Shown here: in pieces, positions 51,548 through 55,030 of the stretch | How positions within the stretch are numbered: position 1 is the first letter of the stretch | Layout: every line of letters begins with the position of its first letter | Assembly: GCA_944363915.1 (NCBI GenBank) | Contig: CALVVR010000004.1 | Location: 1-55,030, forward strand | Direction: 5' to 3' | Source of the DNA: an uncultured Bacilli bacterium | GTDB lineage: Bacteria; Bacillota_I; Bacilli_A; RF39; UBA660 | Length of the DNA: 55,030 nt | Translations under genes and position numbers: made by a program | Notes under the pieces: generated by a model | Databases searched by the model: none | What the model was told of the DNA's origin: nothing | Seen by the model: only the letters and a program-made list of their open reading frames with translations

Positions 51548-52162
51548 TTATTCTTCTGAATGACTGGTAATATCTTTTCTTTCTTCTAAAGCTAGTTCCA
51601 AAGTTAAAGCATCAATATAATCCATATCAGCTCCAATTGGAACACCATGAGCTATTTTAGAAATGGTAACATTTTTACCTTCCAATATTTTAGAAATATA
51701 TAAAGCAGTCGTTTCTCCTTCGACACTTGGTTTTACTGCAATAATTACTTCTTTAATATTTTCTTTATCAATTCTTTTTAAAAGACTATCTAAGTTAATG
51801 TCTTCCGGGTTAACATTTTCTAAAGGAGAAATGAGGCCATCTAATACGTGATATACACCGTGATAAGATCCAATTTTTTCAAATTGAAAAACATTTTTTG
51901 GCTCTTCTACAACACAAACTATATTATGATCTCGCCCCTCACTTGCACAAATTGGGCAAATATCATCTTGTGATAAATTATTACATATCTTACATCTCTT
52001 GATTTTAGTTTTTAAATTTGTTAAAGACTGCACAAAAAGATCAATTATTTCTTGATCTAATTCTAGACTATATAAAGCCATTCTTTCAGCAGTTTTTTCA
52101 CCAATTCCAGGTAATTTTTTATAACATTCGATTAAATTATTAATTGTTTCTGGATAAAGCAT
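51548..52162 (-). CDS. recR: Recombination protein RecR
   Basis: A 204-residue DNA-binding clamp of the RecFOR pathway. It carries an HhH (LPGIGEKTAERMALY), a zinc finger CKICNNLSQDDICPIC (about 57-72) and a Toprim domain starting IVCVVEEP. It starts one base inside ybaB's stop (TAATG). Confidence 0.98.
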   Translation of the reverse strand: MLYPETINNLIECYKKLPGIGEKTAERMALYSLELDQEIIDLFVQSLTNLKTKIKRCKICNNLSQDDICPICASEGRDHNIVCVVEEPKNVFQFEKIGSYHGVYHVLDGLISPLENVNPEDINLDSLLKRIDKENIKEVIIAVKPSVEGETTALYISKILEGKNVTISKIAHGVPIGADMDYIDALTLELALEERKDITSHSEE

Positions 52163-52458
52163 TAAAATAACCCCGGCATTCCTTGCGTATATTTACCCAT
52201 TTTTTTCTCAGTTTCATCATCAATTTTATCCATTAATTCGTTGATAGTTACTAAAATTAAGTCTTCAACCATTTCTAATTCATCTTTTTCAATTTTTTCA
52301 ATATCTATTTTTATAGATTCGATTTTTTTATTTCCCTTTGCTTTTACTGCAACAAATGATTTCGTATTTTCAAATACAGTTTCATCTATTTCCTTTTTAG
52401 CATTCATCATATCTTTTTGTAATTTTTGAGCTTGTTTCATCATAGCTTGTATATTCAT
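52162..52458 (-). CDS. ybaB: YbaB/EbfC nucleoid-associated protein
   Basis: A 98-residue dimeric DNA-binding protein, MNIQAMMKQAQKLQKDMMNA at the start and the C-terminal MGKYTQGMPGLF typical of the family. It lies between dnaX and recR as in most Bacteria; RBS AAGGAGG. Confidence 0.96.
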   Translation of the reverse strand: MNIQAMMKQAQKLQKDMMNAKKEIDETVFENTKSFVAVKAKGNKKIESIKIDIEKIEKDELEMVEDLILVTINELMDKIDDETEKKMGKYTQGMPGLF

Positions 52459-52469
52459 AATATTCCTCC

Positions 52470-54191
52470 TTAATTATATTCTACTATTTCCCCAAATAAA
52501 GATTGCATATCATCGACATTATCTTTATTTAATTTACTTATAATATCTTCAATTGATATTTCTTCAGTTTTATATTCAAATTTTTTCTTTTTAGAATTAA
52601 AATCTTCTTTTATTATATTCCATTTTTCTAAATCAACGGCTACAACTTTATAATGTTTATTAAAAATTTCACTAATTAGATTTTCAATATTGATAATATT
52701 TTCATTAAAAAGATTTGATAAGTGACTAGTGGCATAAGCAAAAATAGCATATTCGTCACTAACTGCTTTTAATTCACCATCTAAAATCATAGTGGCATAA
52801 ACATTGTATTTTTCATCCATAACATAATCCATAATTTTTTTTAGAGTATTTTTAAACTCTAAAGTGTCTTTTTTAGAAAATTTTGAAAGTGTATTATTAA
52901 CTCTTATTGTAACAAAATTATTTAATTCTTGCAATATTTGTTCATCTAAATTATTTTCTGTATCTACTTTGTTTATTTTCTTTTCCATAGTTTTATCAGC
53001 TTGAATTAGATTTTCTTTTTTAACATTTTGATAATTTATTTTAGAACTTTCATCTAAATTTGTTTTAACAGAAACTTCTTTTTTTTCAACTGTTTTTTCT
53101 TCTATTTCATTTTTTTTATCGTTAAATTCTTTTTCATCAAGTAATTTTATAAACAATAGTTCTAAAAGCATTTTAGGATTAGAAAATTTTTTCATATCTA
53201 ATAATGCTTCATTCATAATTGATATATATTCTAGCATTTTTGTTGTAGAAATTTTTGTTGTTATTTCCCGGTAAATATTTTTTTTATCTTCTATAAAATC
53301 AGAAGTTGTTTTAAAAAGAATAGAATTTCTTAAAAAAAGAATAATTTCTTCAGTTATTTTTACAATACTTTTTCCACGGTTATTATATTCATTAATCTTA
53401 CTTATAACTCCATTTAAATTATTATCCACAGCATAATTGATTAATTCAAATACATTTTTCTGGGAAATAGTGCCGTTAACTTCATGAATGTCATCTAATG
53501 TTATTTTTTCATTAGTATATGCTACTACTTGGTCCAAAATACTTATCGCGTCACGTAAACTTCCATCGCCTAATCGTGCTATTTCAGAGATGGCATCTTC
53601 ATCAATTTCTATTTTTTCATTATCACAAATATATTTCAAACGATTATATATTTGTTCATCACTTATTTTTTTTAAGTCAAATCTTTGGCAACGCGATAAT
53701 ATAGTTATTGGTACTTTATGAGGATCGGTCGTCGCTAAAATAAAAATAACGTGAGCGGGAGGCTCTTCCAATGTTTTTAATAAAGCGTTAAAAGCACCAA
53801 TAGTAAGCATATGAACTTCGTCGATAATATATATTTTATATTTTCCCAAAGTTGGAGCTAACTTAACTTTATTATTTATTTCCCTAATTTCATCAACACC
53901 ATTATTTGAAGCTGCATCCATTTCAATAACATCCATGTTTTGTTCGTTAGTTTGTGTACAACAAACACAGTTTCCGCATGGTATTCCAGTAGAATTATTT
54001 TTACAATTAACCAATTTAGCAAATATTTTAGCTATTGTTGTCTTTCCACATCCTCTTGGTCCAGCAAATAAATAAGCATGATTTATTTTGTTGTTAATAA
54101 CAGAATTTTGTAATGTTTTAACAACTACTTCTTGACCAGCCACTTCATCAAATGTTTTTGGTCGATATTTTCTATATAATGCTTGATACAT
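52470..54191 (-). CDS. dnaX: DNA polymerase III subunit gamma/tau
   Basis: 573 residues. N-terminal AAA+ clamp-loader ATPase with Walker A FAGPRGCGKTTIAKIF (about 42-57), zinc ligands CKNNSTGIPCGNCVCC, DEVHML and SRCQRFDLKK, followed by the tau-specific, charged C-terminal part (about 360 on) that binds DNA polymerase and helicase. The start is ATG at 54191 with GAGGTGAG upstream; a GTG nine bases earlier overlaps that RBS. TATAAT at about 54216-54222 gives a weak promoter. Confidence 0.97.
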   Translation of the reverse strand: MYQALYRKYRPKTFDEVAGQEVVVKTLQNSVINNKINHAYLFAGPRGCGKTTIAKIFAKLVNCKNNSTGIPCGNCVCCTQTNEQNMDVIEMDAASNNGVDEIREINNKVKLAPTLGKYKIYIIDEVHMLTIGAFNALLKTLEEPPAHVIFILATTDPHKVPITILSRCQRFDLKKISDEQIYNRLKYICDNEKIEIDEDAISEIARLGDGSLRDAISILDQVVAYTNEKITLDDIHEVNGTISQKNVFELINYAVDNNLNGVISKINEYNNRGKSIVKITEEIILFLRNSILFKTTSDFIEDKKNIYREITTKISTTKMLEYISIMNEALLDMKKFSNPKMLLELLFIKLLDEKEFNDKKNEIEEKTVEKKEVSVKTNLDESSKINYQNVKKENLIQADKTMEKKINKVDTENNLDEQILQELNNFVTIRVNNTLSKFSKKDTLEFKNTLKKIMDYVMDEKYNVYATMILDGELKAVSDEYAIFAYATSHLSNLFNENIINIENLISEIFNKHYKVVAVDLEKWNIIKEDFNSKKKKFEYKTEEISIEDIISKLNKDNVDDMQSLFGEIVEYN

Positions 54192-54245
54192 GCTACTCAC
54201 CTCGACTAATTAATTATAACATTTTTAACAATTTTATTAAAGACT

Positions 54246-54677
54246 TTAATTTCTTTTTTTATTAAAGAATTTTTTCAAAATAGCAAGACATTCATTTTGC
54301 ATGATTCCTTTTTCGATAGAAATATTTGTTTTATCAAGTACTGTAGCAATACTTTCTACACCACCATAATTTTTATTTGAAATTCCATATACTATTTTTT
54401 TTATTCTAGATTGTATTATTGCCCCGCAACACATTATACATGGTTCAACAGTTACATAAATAGTACAATCATTTAATCGCCAATTTTTAACTTTTCTACA
54501 TGCTTTATCTATAGCTAAAATTTCAGCGTGCTGAGTAGCTATATTACTTTTTTCTTTTTTATTATATGCACGAGCAATAATTTTATCATTTTTTACAATA
54601 ACCGCACCAATTGGAACTTCATTTTTTTTATATGCTTTTTTAGCTTCTTTTAACGCTTCAATCATAAATTTATCCAT
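54246..54677 (-). CDS. tadA: tRNA(adenosine34) deaminase TadA
   Basis: Deaminates A34 to inosine in tRNA-Arg. 143 residues with the zinc motif HAEILA (His-Ala-Glu, about 53-58) and PCIMCCGAI (Cys-x2-Cys, about 83-91). The start at 54677 has GGTGATAAT upstream; the longer ORF runs through the SRP RNA and is not used. It follows the SRP RNA gene directly. Confidence 0.96.
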   Translation of the reverse strand: MDKFMIEALKEAKKAYKKNEVPIGAVIVKNDKIIARAYNKKEKSNIATQHAEILAIDKACRKVKNWRLNDCTIYVTVEPCIMCCGAIIQSRIKKIVYGISNKNYGGVESIATVLDKTNISIEKGIMQNECLAILKKFFNKKRN

Positions 54678-54691
54678 ATTATCACCTATAC

Positions 54692-54769
54692 AAAAAAAGC
54701 ACACACATTTAGAGGTTCTTATGGCTGCTGTCTTCCGACTCTGACCAGGTTCAAACATAAATGTTGTGC
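54692..54769 (-). ncRNA. ffs: Signal recognition particle RNA, small bacterial type
   Basis: The minus strand reads from GCACAACATTTATG to the conserved helix-8 core: GGTCAG, AGTCGGAAGAC (GGAA tetraloop) and AGCAGCC, ending in ATGTGTGTGC and seven T. The outer GCACA-CATTTA/TAAATG-TGTGC ends pair. This is the 4.5S-like form that guides Ffh; it lacks the Alu domain of the larger Bacillus scRNA. The place next to tadA and dnaX matches the Bacillus scr locus. Confidence 0.93.
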
Positions 54770-54775
54770 ATATAT

Positions 54776-54804
54776 AATATACATTAATGACAACAATAAA
54801 TCAA
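54776..54804 (-). promoter_or_regulatory. Promoter of the SRP RNA
   Basis: Minus-strand TTGATT (54799-54804), 17-base spacer, TATATT (54776-54781), six bases before the G at 54769 where the RNA begins. Confidence 0.75.
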
Positions 54805-54928
54805 TCAAAAAACAAGCATTTTTCTATTTTTTAAAATTATATAATATTTTTGTTCTAATTTTTAAATTTTATATAAATTATCATTCTAATTTTAAAAATT
54901 GAGTGAAACAGGAATATTTTATTTATAT
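54782..54928. other. AT-rich spacer between SRP RNA and parS array
   Basis: No gene or stem is seen apart from the SRP promoter. The sequence is nearly all A and T, with the repeated TTCTAATTTTT-like motif (54852 and 54885 regions) and a lone half-site GTGAAACA at 54903-54910. Confidence 0.6.
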
Positions 54929-55028
54929 AGTTCCACGTGAAACATTAGTTATTTATAGTTCCACGTGAAACATTAGTTATTTATAGTTCCACGTGAAACA
55001 TTAGTTATTTATAGTTCCACGTGAAACA
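54929..55028. repeat. Tandem parS (ParB/Spo0J site) array
   Basis: Four copies of AGTTCCACGTGAAACA at 54929-54944, 54957-54972, 54985-55000 and 55013-55028, each followed by the same 12-base spacer TTAGTTATTTAT, giving an exact 28-base period up to the window end. The parS consensus of Bacillus is TGTTNCACGTGAAACA, so each copy matches at 15 of 16 positions (A for T at the first). ParB binds parS and loads SMC to organise the origin region. The array may continue past the end. Confidence 0.9.
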
Positions 55029-55030
55029 TT

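Noticed and set aside
54929-55028. CRISPR array
   Set aside because: Spacers are identical and only 12 bases; the repeated unit is a parS site.

Overview
The window is a very AT-rich chromosomal segment from a spore-forming member of the Bacillota. Two alpha/beta-type small acid-soluble spore protein genes, spoIID, spoIIQ, spoIIID, spoVT, bofA, spmA/spmB, a sporulation-type D,D-carboxypeptidase and cotJ genes all point to endospore formation. TGA is used as a stop codon (for example at the ends of the AGCS transporter, holB and the SDR gene), so this is the standard bacterial code and not the Mycoplasma code. The base composition and gene set fit the gut Bacilli lineages near Erysipelotrichales/RF39, but I cannot place it more precisely without a search. 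Ribosome binding sites are often of the form GGTGAT or GAGGTGA a few bases before the start, and several ORFs open at a better start downstream of the first ATG.

Layout. 0-10.7 kb: an orphan type-IV-pilin-like secreted protein, gap, a TGS/uridine-kinase fusion, clpP, two SASP genes, thiI, a hypothetical, ezrA and a tail-anchored hypothetical. 10.8-20 kb: an ATP-grasp gene, rpsD with a structured leader, a second tail-anchored hypothetical, a ferredoxin, the dacB-spmA-spmB-rluB sporulation/wall cluster, desulfoferrodoxin, a membrane protein, and a short ClpB under a CIRCE operator. 20-28.5 kb: YnbB-like PLP enzyme plus SDR, a NERD/HRDC protein, a secreted lysozyme-like protein, a Fic protein, tRNA-His, the cotJ genes, ddl and a Nudix/hypothetical pair. 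28.5-37 kb: an XRE regulator, then mbl-spoIIID-spoIIQ-spoIID-DUF1146-rpiB-rpmE and murA-fba-mntP-ung, a layout close to the murA-spoIID-spoIIQ-spoIIID-mbl order of Bacillus. 37-55 kb: an AGCS transporter, ksgA, two accessory genes, a 3D-domain protein, tatD, spoVT, mfd, pth, rsmI, a tRNA methylase, ricT, holB, bofA, recR, ybaB, dnaX, tadA and the SRP RNA. This last block matches the origin-proximal order of Bacillus subtilis.

The window closes in at least four tandem copies of a 28-bp unit, each carrying a near-perfect parS (ParB/Spo0J) site. Nearly all genes from 28.8 to 54.7 kb run leftward, as expected if oriC lies beyond the right end. No prophage, insertion sequence or CRISPR array was seen. 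Most convergent gene pairs end in short perfect palindromes that act as bidirectional terminators and often contain the stop codons. No stretch over about 300 bases lacks a feature; 54782-54928 is plain AT-rich spacer.

The observations most worth following up are the tandem parS array, the AAA/DUF4143 gene plus helical hypothetical that sit where rnmV is found in Bacillus and carry a pair of TGTACA-AAA-TGTACA dyads, the cotJA-cotJB fusion, and several RNA-structure candidates (rpsD, spoIID, mntP, rpmE leaders).
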